From Zavarzinia sp. (lineage in GTDB: Bacteria; Pseudomonadota; Alphaproteobacteria; Zavarziniales; Zavarziniaceae), in contig JAQVKV010000025.1 of assembly GCA_028694545.1 (NCBI GenBank), positions 1 to 11,384 of the forward strand: a DNA stretch of 11,384 nt, read 5' to 3'. Below the pieces are notes generated by a model. It was not told the origin of the DNA and did no database searches. It was given only the letters and a program-made list of their open reading frames with translations. Shown in pieces: positions 1-6,573 of the stretch. The translations under genes were made by a program, and so were the position numbers. How positions within the stretch are numbered: the first letter of the stretch is position 1; the number at the start of each line of letters is the position of its first letter.

Positions 1-1
1 C

Positions 2-745
2 ACCGTCGCTTTCCTGGAAACCCCCGCCAATCCCACCCTCGACGTGATCGACATTGCCGCCGTCTGCGATCTGGCCCATGCGGCCGGTGCCCGAGTCGTC
101 ATCGACAATGTCTTCGCGACGCCGATCCTGCAGCGCCCCTTCGAGTTCGGCTGCGATGTCGTCGTCTATTCGGCGACCAAGCATATCGATGGTCAGGGCC
201 GCTGCCTCGGCGGCGCCGTCCTGTGCCGGCGCGATTTCTTCGACCAGCACCTGAACCAGTACCTGCGCCACACCGGGCCCTCACTCTCGCCCTTCAACGC
301 CTGGCTCCTGCTGAAAGGGCTGGAGACGCTGGAGTTGCGCGTGCTGCGCCATTGCGAGAACGCGCTCGCCGTCGCCCGCTTCCTCGACGAGGCGAAGGCG
401 AAGGGACGGATCAGGAATGTCTCCTACCCGGGCCTTGCCTCCCATCCCCAGCATGAGCTGGCGCTGGCCCAGATGTCGGGCCATGGCGGCTCGATCGTCA
501 CCATCGAGGTCGAGGGTGGGCGCAAGGGCGCCTTCGCGTTCATGAATCGCCTGCGCCTGATCGATATTTCCAATAACCTCGGCGACTCGAAGACCCTGAT
601 CACCCACCCGGCCTCGACCACGCATCAGCGCCTGCCGGCACCGGAACGCGAGCATCTGGGGATCACGGAAGGCTTCATGCGCCTTTCGGTCGGACTTGAA
701 GATGTGCGCGACCTGATCGACGATCTGGATCAGGCGATCGGCTGA
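2..745 (+). CDS. metZ: O-succinylhomoserine sulfhydrylase, C-terminal 247 residues (5' truncated by window edge)
   Basis: This is a PLP enzyme of the Cys/Met-metabolism family (fold type I). It would convert O-succinylhomoserine and sulfide to homocysteine in the cytoplasm, for methionine synthesis. The frame is open from base 2 and begins inside the family motif ETPANPTLD, so the gene really starts left of the window; the GTG at 44 is internal. Seen: VVIDNVFATP with the Asp that binds the pyridine nitrogen, then YSATKHIDGQG, whose Lys (codon 179-181) forms the PLP Schiff base. Further on are RHTGPSLSPFNAW and GDSKTLITHPASTTHQ, and the C-terminus MRLSVGLEDVRDLIDDL is typical of the family. 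The HIDGQGR stretch and the apaG neighbour favour MetZ over MetB, MetC or MetY, but the substrate cannot be proved from sequence. About 250 of the usual roughly 400 residues are present, with no frameshift. Confidence 0.92.
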   Translation, partial: TVAFLETPANPTLDVIDIAAVCDLAHAAGARVVIDNVFATPILQRPFEFGCDVVVYSATKHIDGQGRCLGGAVLCRRDFFDQHLNQYLRHTGPSLSPFNAWLLLKGLETLELRVLRHCENALAVARFLDEAKAKGRIRNVSYPGLASHPQHELALAQMSGHGGSIVTIEVEGGRKGAFAFMNRLRLIDISNNLGDSKTLITHPASTTHQRLPAPEREHLGITEGFMRLSVGLEDVRDLIDDLDQAIG

Positions 746-816
746 CGCCCGCGTAAACGCTATGTTTCCAGGCTCCCACTGGACTTTCGCCCGGTGGACA
801 ACAATATGACGAAGCG

Positions 817-1209
817 ATGTACGACAAGACGACCCGCGCGATCCGTGTATCGGTAAGGCCCACCTTCCTCGAGGACCAGTCCTCGCCGGACGAAAATTAT
901 TACGTCTGGGCCTACCGGGTGCGCATCGAGAACCAGGGCGAGGAAACCGTACAGCTCCGGGATCGCTACTGGCGCATCACCGACGGTTTCGGCCGCGTGC
1001 AGGAAGTGCGCGGGCCGGGCGTCGTCGGCGAGCAGCCGGTGCTGAAGCCCGGGGAACGCTTCGAGTACACCAGCGGCACCCCGCTGGCGACACCGTCGGG
1101 CATCATGCTCGGCACCTATCGGATGGAAACGGACGCGGGCGAGTCCTTCGAGGTCGAGATTCCGGCCTTCTCGCTCGACAGTCCGCACCACCCGGTCCAG
1201 ATCAACTGA
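817..1209 (+). CDS. apaG: ApaG family protein (DUF525, single-domain)
   Basis: A 130-residue protein that is full length for ApaG, a small beta-sandwich (fibronectin III-like) protein. In enterobacteria apaG lies with apaH/ksgA and is annotated as linked to Co2+/Mg2+ efflux; its biochemical role is poorly defined. Seen: [12 protein letters not shown] near the N-terminus, then [20 protein letters not shown] and [21 protein letters not shown], which contains the glycine-rich GxGxxG signature (about residues 66-71). These are followed by [13 protein letters not shown] and GTYRM. The ATG at 817 is the first start that gives this product; the ATG at 806 is out of frame. The ribosome site is weak (a GA-rich stretch only). 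The gene lies 71 bp after metZ on the same strand, a pairing I recall from other alphaproteobacteria, so co-transcription is plausible. Confidence 0.95.
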   Translation: MYDKTTRAIRVSVRPTFLEDQSSPDENYYVWAYRVRIENQGEETVQLRDRYWRITDGFGRVQEVRGPGVVGEQPVLKPGERFEYTSGTPLATPSGIMLGTYRMETDAGESFEVEIPAFSLDSPHHPVQIN

Positions 1210-1316
1210 TCCCGCCTTCGGTAACCTGCGTAGAACGAAAGCGAACCGGCCGACAATCCTGATTGGGGCCCGGAAACACGGGGGGACCGCCCTCCGAACG
1301 AAAGGGAACAACGATA

Positions 1317-2000
1317 ATGACCACAACCCCCACCATGAAGATCGCGGGCAGCGCCGGCGACAAGCCGAAGGGCGGCCGCGAGGCCAATCTCGTCCTCGGC
1401 AAGAACCGCACGGACCGGCCGACCCGGGAGGAAGCCGAATCCGCGATCCGCACCCTGCTGCTCTGGGCCGGCGACGATCCGGACCGCGAGGGCTTGGTGG
1501 ACACCCCGGCCCGCGTCGCCCGCGCCTACGAGGAATTCTTCGCGGGCTATGACGCCGATCCGGTCGAGATGCTGAACCGCACCTTCGAGGAAGTCGAAGG
1601 CTACGACGAGATGATCGTGCTGAAGGACATCCGCCTGGAAAGCCATTGCGAGCACCACATGGTGCCGATCATCGGCAAGGCCCATGTCGCCTATCTGCCG
1701 AAGAACCGCGTCGTCGGCATTTCCAAGCTCGCCCGCGTCGTCGATGCCTATGCCAAGCGCTTCCAGGTTCAGGAAAAGCTGACGGCGCAGATCGCCAATT
1801 CGATCGACGAAGTGCTGCAGCCGCGTGGCGTCGCCGTGGTGATCGAGGCCCAGCACCAGTGCATGACCACGCGCGGCGTGCACAAGCCGGGCGTTTCCAT
1901 GGTCACCTCACGCATGCTGGGCGCCTTCCGCCACGATCCGCTGACGCGCCGCGAATTCCTGACCATCATCGGCAATCCGGCCTCCAGCGTCGGCGCCTGA
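1317..2000 (+). CDS. folE: GTP cyclohydrolase I (type IA)
   Basis: A 227-residue enzyme that opens GTP to 7,8-dihydroneopterin triphosphate, the first step to tetrahydrofolate and other pterins. It acts as a toroidal homodecamer in the cytoplasm. Seen: [13 protein letters not shown] around residues 63-75, then SHCEHHMVP with zinc ligands Cys111 and His114 and catalytic His113. [21 protein letters not shown] follows in two parts around 133-153, and QHQCMTTRG supplies the third zinc ligand, Cys182. All zinc ligands are present, which makes it the zinc-dependent type IA enzyme rather than the COG1469 type IB. The first 30 or so residues are a low-conservation Gly/Lys-rich tail. I chose the ATG at 1317 because AAAGGGA (1301-1307) lies 9 bases upstream; a TTG at 1263 would add 18 non-conserved residues. 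It is 107 bp after apaG and 75 bp before argE, same strand. Confidence 0.97.
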   Translation: MTTTPTMKIAGSAGDKPKGGREANLVLGKNRTDRPTREEAESAIRTLLLWAGDDPDREGLVDTPARVARAYEEFFAGYDADPVEMLNRTFEEVEGYDEMIVLKDIRLESHCEHHMVPIIGKAHVAYLPKNRVVGISKLARVVDAYAKRFQVQEKLTAQIANSIDEVLQPRGVAVVIEAQHQCMTTRGVHKPGVSMVTSRMLGAFRHDPLTRREFLTIIGNPASSVGA

Positions 2001-2024
2001 TTTCCTGTATAGTGCTTGCGGAAT

Positions 2025-2050
2025 CGCCCGCTCCCCGGGGGGAGCGGGCG
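2025..2050 (+). promoter_or_regulatory. Perfect 12-bp GC-rich hairpin between folE and argE
   Basis: CGCCCGCTCCCC (2025-2036) and GGGGAGCGGGCG (2039-2050) are exact reverse complements with two bases between them, so RNA would form a stem of about 10-11 pairs with a small loop. It begins 25 bases after the folE stop and ends 10 bases before the argE Shine-Dalgarno sequence. It is followed by AAAACG, not a U-run, so it is not a classic intrinsic terminator on either strand. It may be a 3' stabiliser or pause for folE mRNA, or a leader structure for argE. A weak -10-like TATAGT lies just upstream (2008-2013) without a convincing -35. The structure is seen directly; its role is unknown. Confidence 0.6.
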
Positions 2051-2075
2051 AAAACGTTTGAAGGGACGGTTGCGA

Positions 2076-3245
2076 ATGGTGGGTGAACGCGTGGATGCGA
2101 TCGAGATGCTGCGCCGTCTGGTCGCCTTCGATACGACCAGCCGCAATTCCAACCTCGACCTCATCCATTTCATTCGCGACTATCTGGCCGGCCATGGCGT
2201 CGCCTGCGACCTCGTCCTCGACAAGGACCGGCGCAAGGCCAACCTCTATGCCACCCTCGGCCCGAAGAACGAAGGCGGCATCGTCCTGTCGGGCCATACG
2301 GACGTCGTGCCCATCGACGATCAGGACTGGCAGACCGATCCCTGGACACTGACCGAGAAGGACGGGCTGCTCTACGGCCGGGGTACCTGCGACATGAAGG
2401 GCTTCGTCGCCTGCTGCCTCGCCATGGTGCCGGACTTCCTCGAACGCGAACTGAAGGAACCGATCCACCTCGCCTTCTCCTATGACGAGGAGGTGGGCTG
2501 CCTCGGCGTTCATTCCCTGATCGCCCATGTCGTCGGCCACTACCCGACGCCCCGTCTCTGCCTCGTCGGCGAGCCGTCGATGATGCAGGTGGTCGACGCC
2601 CACAAGGGTATCCGCTCCTTCATCACAACGGTGACCGGGCTGGAAGCGCATTCGAGCGCCACCCATGTCGGCGTGAACGCCATCATGGTCGCCGCCGGCC
2701 TCATCCGCTTCCTGACGGAACTTGGCGAGGAACTGCGGGACCGGGGCGACGAGACCGGCCGCTTCACCCCGCCGTTCACCACCCTGTCGGTCGGCACGAT
2801 CGAGGGCGGCACGGCGGTGAACATCATCCCGCGCCATTGCCGCTTCGTCTGGGAATACCGCGCCCTGCCCGGCACCGACGCGGAGGAACCCATCCGCCGC
2901 TTCGACGAATACGTGCGCAAGAAGGTTCTGCCGGCGATGCAGGCCAAGGCGCCCGGCATCGCCGACGTAGTCACCGTGCCGCGCTCGATCACGCCCGCCC
3001 TGCGCCCCGATCCCGGCTCCGCGGCCGAGACCCTGGCCAAGGCGCTGGCCGGCGTGAACGACACGCTGGCCGTCTCCTATGCGACGGAAGCGGGGATCTT
3101 CCAGGTGAACGGCATCCCGACCGTGGTCTGCGGCCCGGGCGACATCCTCCAGGCCCACCGCCCGAACGAATTCGTCGCCATCTCGCAGATCGATGCCTGC
3201 ATGACCTTCCTCGGCAAGCTGGCCGATCGGGTCTGCGTGCGCTGA
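2076..3245 (+). CDS. argE: Acetylornithine deacetylase (M20 family)
   Basis: A 389-residue M20A metallohydrolase. It would remove acetate from N-acetylornithine to give ornithine for arginine synthesis, in the cytoplasm with two metal ions. Seen: SGHTDVVP (His74, Asp76), YGRGTCDMKG (bridging Asp106), SYDEEVGCLG (catalytic Glu138 and metal-binding Glu139), VGEPS (Glu166) and GPGDILQAHRPNE (His361). These are the full ligand set in the usual order, with the dimerisation lid domain between about 180 and 300. GTCDMKGF and DEEVGCLG match ArgE better than DapE, but some M20 relatives act on other acyl-amino acids, so substrate is by family. The ATG at 2076 has AAGGGA (2061-2066) 9 bases upstream; the longer frame from 2016 runs through the upstream hairpin and adds a basic tail with no homology. 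It follows folE by 75 bp. Confidence 0.9.
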   Translation: MVGERVDAIEMLRRLVAFDTTSRNSNLDLIHFIRDYLAGHGVACDLVLDKDRRKANLYATLGPKNEGGIVLSGHTDVVPIDDQDWQTDPWTLTEKDGLLYGRGTCDMKGFVACCLAMVPDFLERELKEPIHLAFSYDEEVGCLGVHSLIAHVVGHYPTPRLCLVGEPSMMQVVDAHKGIRSFITTVTGLEAHSSATHVGVNAIMVAAGLIRFLTELGEELRDRGDETGRFTPPFTTLSVGTIEGGTAVNIIPRHCRFVWEYRALPGTDAEEPIRRFDEYVRKKVLPAMQAKAPGIADVVTVPRSITPALRPDPGSAAETLAKALAGVNDTLAVSYATEAGIFQVNGIPTVVCGPGDILQAHRPNEFVAISQIDACMTFLGKLADRVCVR

Positions 3246-3261
3246 GGTTTGTGGGGGGTTA

Positions 3262-3301
3262 CCCCCTCACCCCGGCCCTCTCCCCCAAGGGGGTGAGGGG
3301 G
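3262..3301. repeat. C/G-rich palindromic repeat, unit 1
   Basis: CCCCCTCACCCC (3262-3273) pairs exactly with GGGGTGAGGGGG (3290-3301) around a 16-base spacer that itself holds CCCCC-AA-GGGGG. It starts 16 bases after the argE stop. The preceding GTTA plus left arm (GTTACCCCCTCACCCC, 3258-3273) recurs exactly at 8976-8991. It looks like a dispersed REP-like intergenic element. Lying between convergent genes it may also slow or end transcription, but there is no U-tract. Confidence 0.7.
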
Positions 3302-3320
3302 CCTGCCTCGCACTTCATTT

Positions 3321-3347
3321 CCCCCTCGCCCCTTGGGGGTGAGGGGG
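3321..3347. repeat. C/G-rich palindromic repeat, unit 2
   Basis: CCCCCTCGCCCC (3321-3332) pairs with GGGGTGAGGGGG (3336-3347) with one G-T wobble and a three-base loop. The right arm is identical to that of unit 1, 19 bases to the left. It lies 21 bases past the stop of the minus-strand acyltransferase gene, so units 1 and 2 together fill the gap between two convergent 3' ends. Confidence 0.65.
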
Positions 3348-3368
3348 ATGCCTCCATGGGGGAGCGCT

Positions 3369-4319
3369 TCACCGCCAGCGGCGATGCAGCCAGTTCCACT
3401 GGTCCGGACGGGCGCGCACCCATTCCTCGATGATCGCGGTCACCTTGGCAGTGATGGCGGTTTCGGCCGCCCTGGCGTCCGTCATCTCGTATTCGGCGGA
3501 GAAATCCAGCTCTTCCGTCATGTGGATGCGGAAGCGGCAGCCGTCCAGACGTTCGGCCCAGGCGCCATAGACCGGGCATTTGAAGCGCCGGGCGAGTTTG
3601 GCCAGCGTGGTCGCCGTCTTCGCCTCGCGCCCCATGAAGGGGACGGAAACGCCCCGGCTGAAGTGCTGGTCCACCAGCATGCCGAGATGGCCGCCGGATT
3701 CGAGTTCGCGCGCCGCCTGCAATGCCGCCTGATAGCCGGCCGGGATCAGGCGCCCCATGGCGGCACCCCGGATGTCGAGCAGGACTTTTTCGGCAATCGG
3801 ATTGTTCGGCGCGCGGAACATGGCCGCCATGGGCAGTTCGAAATGGGCGGCGCCGGCGCCCAGCACTTCCCAATTGCCGATATGGCCGGTGAAGATGATC
3901 GCCGGCTTGCCATCGTCGCGGATCTTCAGGAAGCGCTCACCGACGCCGGGATCAATCTCCACCCGCGTGCCGACGCCATCGGACTCCGGATCGAAATCCT
4001 TGGGCCAGAGGCTCTGCAGATGGGCGTATTCGGTGAAATAACGGCCGAAATTGTCCCACACACCACGAATGATCGCCTCGCGCTCGGCCACCGAAATGCC
4101 GGGATAGGCGGCCTCGATCTGGCGTCGGGCGACCTTCGATACGGCGATGCGCGGGCCAAGCCTGGTGGCGATATAGGCACCGACGGCGGAGGCCCGATCC
4201 GGCCCCAGCATCTTGCACAGGGCGATGACCAGATAGATCGCGGCCGCCTCGATCAGCCACTGCACGCGCAGCAGGGCGCGATACAGCCGCAATTTCGTCT
4301 TCAGCCACCAAGCACGCAT
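3369..4319 (-). CDS. LpxL/HtrB-type lysophospholipid acyltransferase (probable lipid A acyltransferase)
   Basis: A 316-residue inner-membrane acyltransferase of the LPLAT/LpxL (HtrB) family, which adds a secondary acyl chain to Kdo-lipid A from acyl-ACP at the cytoplasmic face. Seen: a hydrophobic anchor at about residues 20-40 (IEAAAIYLVIALCKML), then GHIGNWE at 145-151, the HX4E catalytic pair His146/Glu151. FRAPNNP (168-174), the DQH motif (217-219) and the C-terminal WNWLHRRWR follow, all in family order. Length is normal at about 300. The ATG at 4319 is preceded by GGAGAG (4329-4334) at a 9-base distance. It is the last of three minus-strand genes but has its own candidate promoter in the 68-bp gap behind the glycosylase gene. 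The exact acyl chain and acceptor site, or an ornithine-lipid or other substrate, cannot be read from sequence. Confidence 0.88.
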   Translation of the reverse strand: MRAWWLKTKLRLYRALLRVQWLIEAAAIYLVIALCKMLGPDRASAVGAYIATRLGPRIAVSKVARRQIEAAYPGISVAEREAIIRGVWDNFGRYFTEYAHLQSLWPKDFDPESDGVGTRVEIDPGVGERFLKIRDDGKPAIIFTGHIGNWEVLGAGAAHFELPMAAMFRAPNNPIAEKVLLDIRGAAMGRLIPAGYQAALQAARELESGGHLGMLVDQHFSRGVSVPFMGREAKTATTLAKLARRFKCPVYGAWAERLDGCRFRIHMTEELDFSAEYEMTDARAAETAITAKVTAIIEEWVRARPDQWNWLHRRWR

Positions 4320-4349
4320 GCGAAAGATCTCTCCAGTCCGGGCGGGCGG

Positions 4350-4377
4350 ACCTTAAAGGTACTGGCACGAAGGTCAA
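4350..4377 (-). promoter_or_regulatory. Candidate sigma70-like promoter for the LpxL-type gene
   Basis: On the minus strand TTGACC (4372-4377) is followed after 16 bases by TAAGGT (4350-4355). The -35 matches 5 of 6 consensus bases; the -10 matches 3 of 6. Transcription would begin near 4343, leaving about 24 untranslated bases that carry the GGAGAG ribosome site. The position is good and the -10 is weak. Confidence 0.4.
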
Positions 4378-4387
4378 GAACCGCGCA

Positions 4388-5041
4388 TCAGCCCCCGGTG
4401 GCCAGGGGCTGGGCGGCGCTCTTCCGGCTGTGGCCGTAATAGCGCCAGATGACGAGGGCGGCGGTCGAGCGGTGCGGGGCCCAGCGCCGGCCGATTTCGT
4501 CCAGCGCCTTCGGGTCGGGCCGGCTTTCAAGCCCCATGAGGCGGCAGGCCCCCTCGGCCAGCGCAAGGTCGAGCGCTGGCCACAGGTCCGCCCGGCCAAG
4601 CGCGAACATGAGATAGATTTCCGCCGTCCAGCGCCCTATGCCCTTCACCGTGGTCAGCGCCGCGATCGCTTCCGCGTCGGCCATCGCCTCCACCGCGTCG
4701 AGATCGAGGGCGCCGCCCGCGATCGTCTCGGCCAATGCCCGGACATAGCGCGCCTTCGGCCGCGACAGGCCGAACTGGCGCAGGGCCTCCTCCTCGAAGC
4801 CGAGCACGGCTTGCGGCGTGGCGGCCCCGCCGAGACCCGTCTCCAGCCGGTTCCAGATGGCGGCGCCGGCCGCGACCGAGACCTGTTGTTCGACGATGAT
4901 GCGGGCAAGGGCCGGAAAGCCCGGCTGGCGCACCCGGGGCGGCGGCGCCCCCGCCTCGTCGAGGGCGCGGCGCATGAAGCGGCACTTCCGCCGCAGCCGG
5001 TCGAGCGCGGTGTCGTGATCGACGGGCGCCCGCCGGCTCAT
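4388..5041 (-). CDS. DNA-3-methyladenine glycosylase II family (AlkA-like, HhH-GPD)
   Basis: A 217-residue base-excision repair glycosylase that would cut alkylated bases such as 3-methyladenine from DNA. Seen: VRQPGFPALARIIVEQQVS (37-55), a typical entry to the HhH-GPD fold, and GLSRPKARYVRALAETI (91-107). The helix-hairpin-helix LTTVKGIGRWTAEIYL lies at 129-144, and WPALDLAL (154-161) carries the likely catalytic Asp158. Relatives usually show PADDLAL, so the first Asp is replaced by Leu but the catalytic second one is kept. It lacks the N-terminal domain of E. coli AlkA (282 residues), like many short bacterial homologues. I chose the ATG at 5041 because it overlaps the upstream gene's TGA as ATGA; the frame could extend to 5077 but has no better ribosome site there. 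It is therefore likely translated by coupling to the DUF3592 gene. Confidence 0.9.
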   Translation of the reverse strand: MSRRAPVDHDTALDRLRRKCRFMRRALDEAGAPPPRVRQPGFPALARIIVEQQVSVAAGAAIWNRLETGLGGAATPQAVLGFEEEALRQFGLSRPKARYVRALAETIAGGALDLDAVEAMADAEAIAALTTVKGIGRWTAEIYLMFALGRADLWPALDLALAEGACRLMGLESRPDPKALDEIGRRWAPHRSTAALVIWRYYGHSRKSAAQPLATGG

Positions 5042-5487
5042 GCGCAAAGCACCAGCAAGGCGGCCCCGGCAAGACACAGGAGCGCGGACACGACAAGCGG
5101 ACGGAGATTCGGCGCGCTCACATTCAGCACGGCTTCGTTCGGGTTGGCGGGATTGTAGCGGACCTCGACCGAGGCCCCCATGGGCAGACCCTCGAGGAAG
5201 GCGCGAGCCTCGATCTCGCTCTCGAACAGGACCATGCGGTTGGACAGGCGGCTGCCGATATGGCGCTCACCCCCGGCCTGATAACGAAAGGCGACGGTGG
5301 GCAGATATACGCTGCGTTTCGCGAAACGGCACCAGCGCCATTCGGAATCGAGGCCGGTGACCGCCACCTTGCCCTCGGCGCGCGCCCAGCCGGCGCACGC
5401 CCGATAGCGCAGCCAGTCCCGCATCGCCACGAGGCCGAGCGCCAAGCCCGCCACCGCCAGCACGATCGCGCCGATCCAGGAAACCAT
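5038..5487 (-). CDS. DUF3592 domain membrane protein
   Basis: A 149-residue protein with hydrophobic segments at about residues 3-22 and 131-148 and a soluble domain between. The segment YLPTVAFRYQAGGERHIGSR (61-80) and the later VEVRYNPANPNEAVLN (108-123) are typical of DUF3592, whose function is unknown. Topology would place a compact beta-rich domain between two membrane helices. The ATG at 5487 is preceded by an excellent GGAGGAGT (5491-5498); the open frame reaches 5586 but that stretch is not conserved-looking. Its TGA overlaps the start of the DNA glycosylase gene by four bases, so the two are co-expressed. It is divergent from the DMT transporter gene with 135 bp between the starts. 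The reason for pairing with a repair enzyme is not evident. Confidence 0.85.
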   Translation of the reverse strand: MVSWIGAIVLAVAGLALGLVAMRDWLRYRACAGWARAEGKVAVTGLDSEWRWCRFAKRSVYLPTVAFRYQAGGERHIGSRLSNRMVLFESEIEARAFLEGLPMGASVEVRYNPANPNEAVLNVSAPNLRPLVVSALLCLAGAALLVLCA

Positions 5488-5545
5488 GCCACTCCTCCGA
5501 ATCCCGAAGCAGGCATCCTTGCCCGTGGCGCCCGCCCCTTCAACC

Positions 5546-5566
5546 GCCATGTGGGGCGAACATGGC
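5546..5566. promoter_or_regulatory. 21-bp inverted repeat in the divergent intergenic region (possible operator)
   Basis: GCCATGT (5546-5552) and ACATGGC (5560-5566) are perfect 7-base inverted arms separated by 7 bases, so the arm centres are 14 bp apart. It lies midway between the divergent starts of the DUF3592 gene (5487) and the transporter gene (5623). The geometry suits a dimeric repressor or activator, but no regulator is identified. Confidence 0.4.
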
Positions 5567-5622
5567 ACGCCGCCGCAATGGAGCATTCTCGCGCGGGGCC
5601 ACTTCGGCGAGGATCGCCGGCC

Positions 5623-6573
5623 ATGTCCGTCTCGACCGCCACCCCCGCCCTCCCCGAATCACGCAGCACCGTTCTCGGTGGCTTCGCCTTCGGCCTGGTC
5701 GGCGTCGCCATCTGGTCCGGCTGGTCGGTGCTGACCCGCATGGACATGCGGGGCGACATGGCGGTGACCGATCTCGTCGCCCTGCGCTTCGCCACCGCCG
5801 GACTCCTGCTGCTGCCCGTGCTGCTGCGCAAGGGCCTGCCCCTGCGCCGGATCGGCGTGCCGGGCGTGCTCGCCCTCGCCGCGGGTGCGGGCGCCCCCTA
5901 TGTCCTGCTCGGCGCGGGAGGCCATGCCTTCGCCCCCGTATCCCATTCGGGCGTGCTCATCTGCTGTGGCGTGCCGCTGGTGACGGCGGCCCTGTCGCGC
6001 ATCTTCTTCGGCGAGACCTTCACCCTCGCGCGTGGCATCGGCTATGGCCTGATCCTGCTGGCCGCCGTGGTGCTGATGGCTGAATCGGTGCTGGGCGGCG
6101 GCTTCGGCGGACAGGTCCTGATCGGGGACGTGATGTTCGTGGGCGGTGCCGTGCTCTGGGCCAGCTATACGGTGCTGGCACGGCATTTCGGCCTCGAACC
6201 CCTGCATTCGACGGCGATTGTCGCCGTCGTCTCGGCGGCACTCTATCTGCCGGTCTATGTCCTGCTGCTCGACCCCGGCATCGCCACCCTGTCTTGGCGG
6301 AGCATCGCGGTCCAGGCCGGCTTCCAGGGCATCATGACCTCGATCATCTCCCTGCTGACCTTCTCGATCGCGATCCGGCGCATCGGGGCCTCGCGCACGG
6401 CGGCGCTGTCGGCACTGGTGCCTGCGGCTTCCGTACTGCTTGCCATGCCCGTGCTCGACGAATGGCCGACGGCGCTCGAAACGGTGGGGATCGCGATCGG
6501 CACGGCCGGCGTCGCCCTGGCCAGCGGCGCGATCGCTCCGAAGCGCCTCAGCGCCGGGCGAGACCGGCGGTAA
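5623..6573 (+). CDS. DMT superfamily transporter (two EamA domains)
   Basis: A 316-residue inner-membrane protein with about ten hydrophobic helices, the size and pattern of drug/metabolite exporters of the EamA (RhaT-like) family. Seen: the first EamA repeat from about residue 17 to 155 (GFAFGLVGVAIWSGWSVLTR, LRFATAGLLLLPVL, FFGETFTLARGIGYGLILLA) and the second from about 165 to 302 (GDVMFVGGAVLWASYTVLAR, SRTAALSALVPAASVLLAMP, VLDEWPTALETVGIAIGTAG). EamA members export amino acids, nucleosides or other metabolites; the substrate here is unknown. The ATG at 5623 follows GAGGA (5609-5613) by 9 bases. The frame stays open back to 5260, but that part is antisense to the DUF3592 gene and not hydrophobic, so I excluded it. 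Its last 26 bases overlap the convergent TetR gene. Confidence 0.9.
   Translation: MSVSTATPALPESRSTVLGGFAFGLVGVAIWSGWSVLTRMDMRGDMAVTDLVALRFATAGLLLLPVLLRKGLPLRRIGVPGVLALAAGAGAPYVLLGAGGHAFAPVSHSGVLICCGVPLVTAALSRIFFGETFTLARGIGYGLILLAAVVLMAESVLGGGFGGQVLIGDVMFVGGAVLWASYTVLARHFGLEPLHSTAIVAVVSAALYLPVYVLLLDPGIATLSWRSIAVQAGFQGIMTSIISLLTFSIAIRRIGASRTAALSALVPAASVLLAMPVLDEWPTALETVGIAIGTAGVALASGAIAPKRLSAGRDRR

Noticed and set aside
746..816. A promoter or terminator between metZ and apaG
   Set aside because: I see no convincing -35/-10 pair and only a 4-bp inverted repeat, too weak to claim.
1263..1316. An 18-residue extension of folE from a TTG
   Set aside because: TTG is a poor start, the added residues look non-coding, and AAAGGGA is correctly spaced for the ATG at 1317.
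1908..3158. A 416-residue minus-strand open frame opposite argE
   Set aside because: argE on the plus strand has every M20 metal ligand in order; the antisense product has no recognisable domain.
3258..3347. The C/G-rich repeats as a CRISPR array
   Set aside because: Only two units lie together, the spacing and arms vary, spacers are not of uniform length, and no cas gene is present.
3262..3347. A classical intrinsic terminator between argE and the acyltransferase gene
   Set aside because: The stems are strong but neither strand has a T-run after them, so I list them as repeats with a possible secondary role in 3' ends.
3333..4439. A 368-residue plus-strand open frame opposite the acyltransferase gene
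   Set aside because: The minus strand encodes all LpxL-family motifs; the plus frame has low-complexity Gly/Arg/Asp composition and begins inside the repeat unit.
5260..5622. A 121-codon N-terminal extension of the DMT transporter
   Set aside because: It is antisense to the DUF3592 gene, not hydrophobic, and the ATG at 5623 has a proper ribosome site and starts just before the first EamA helix.
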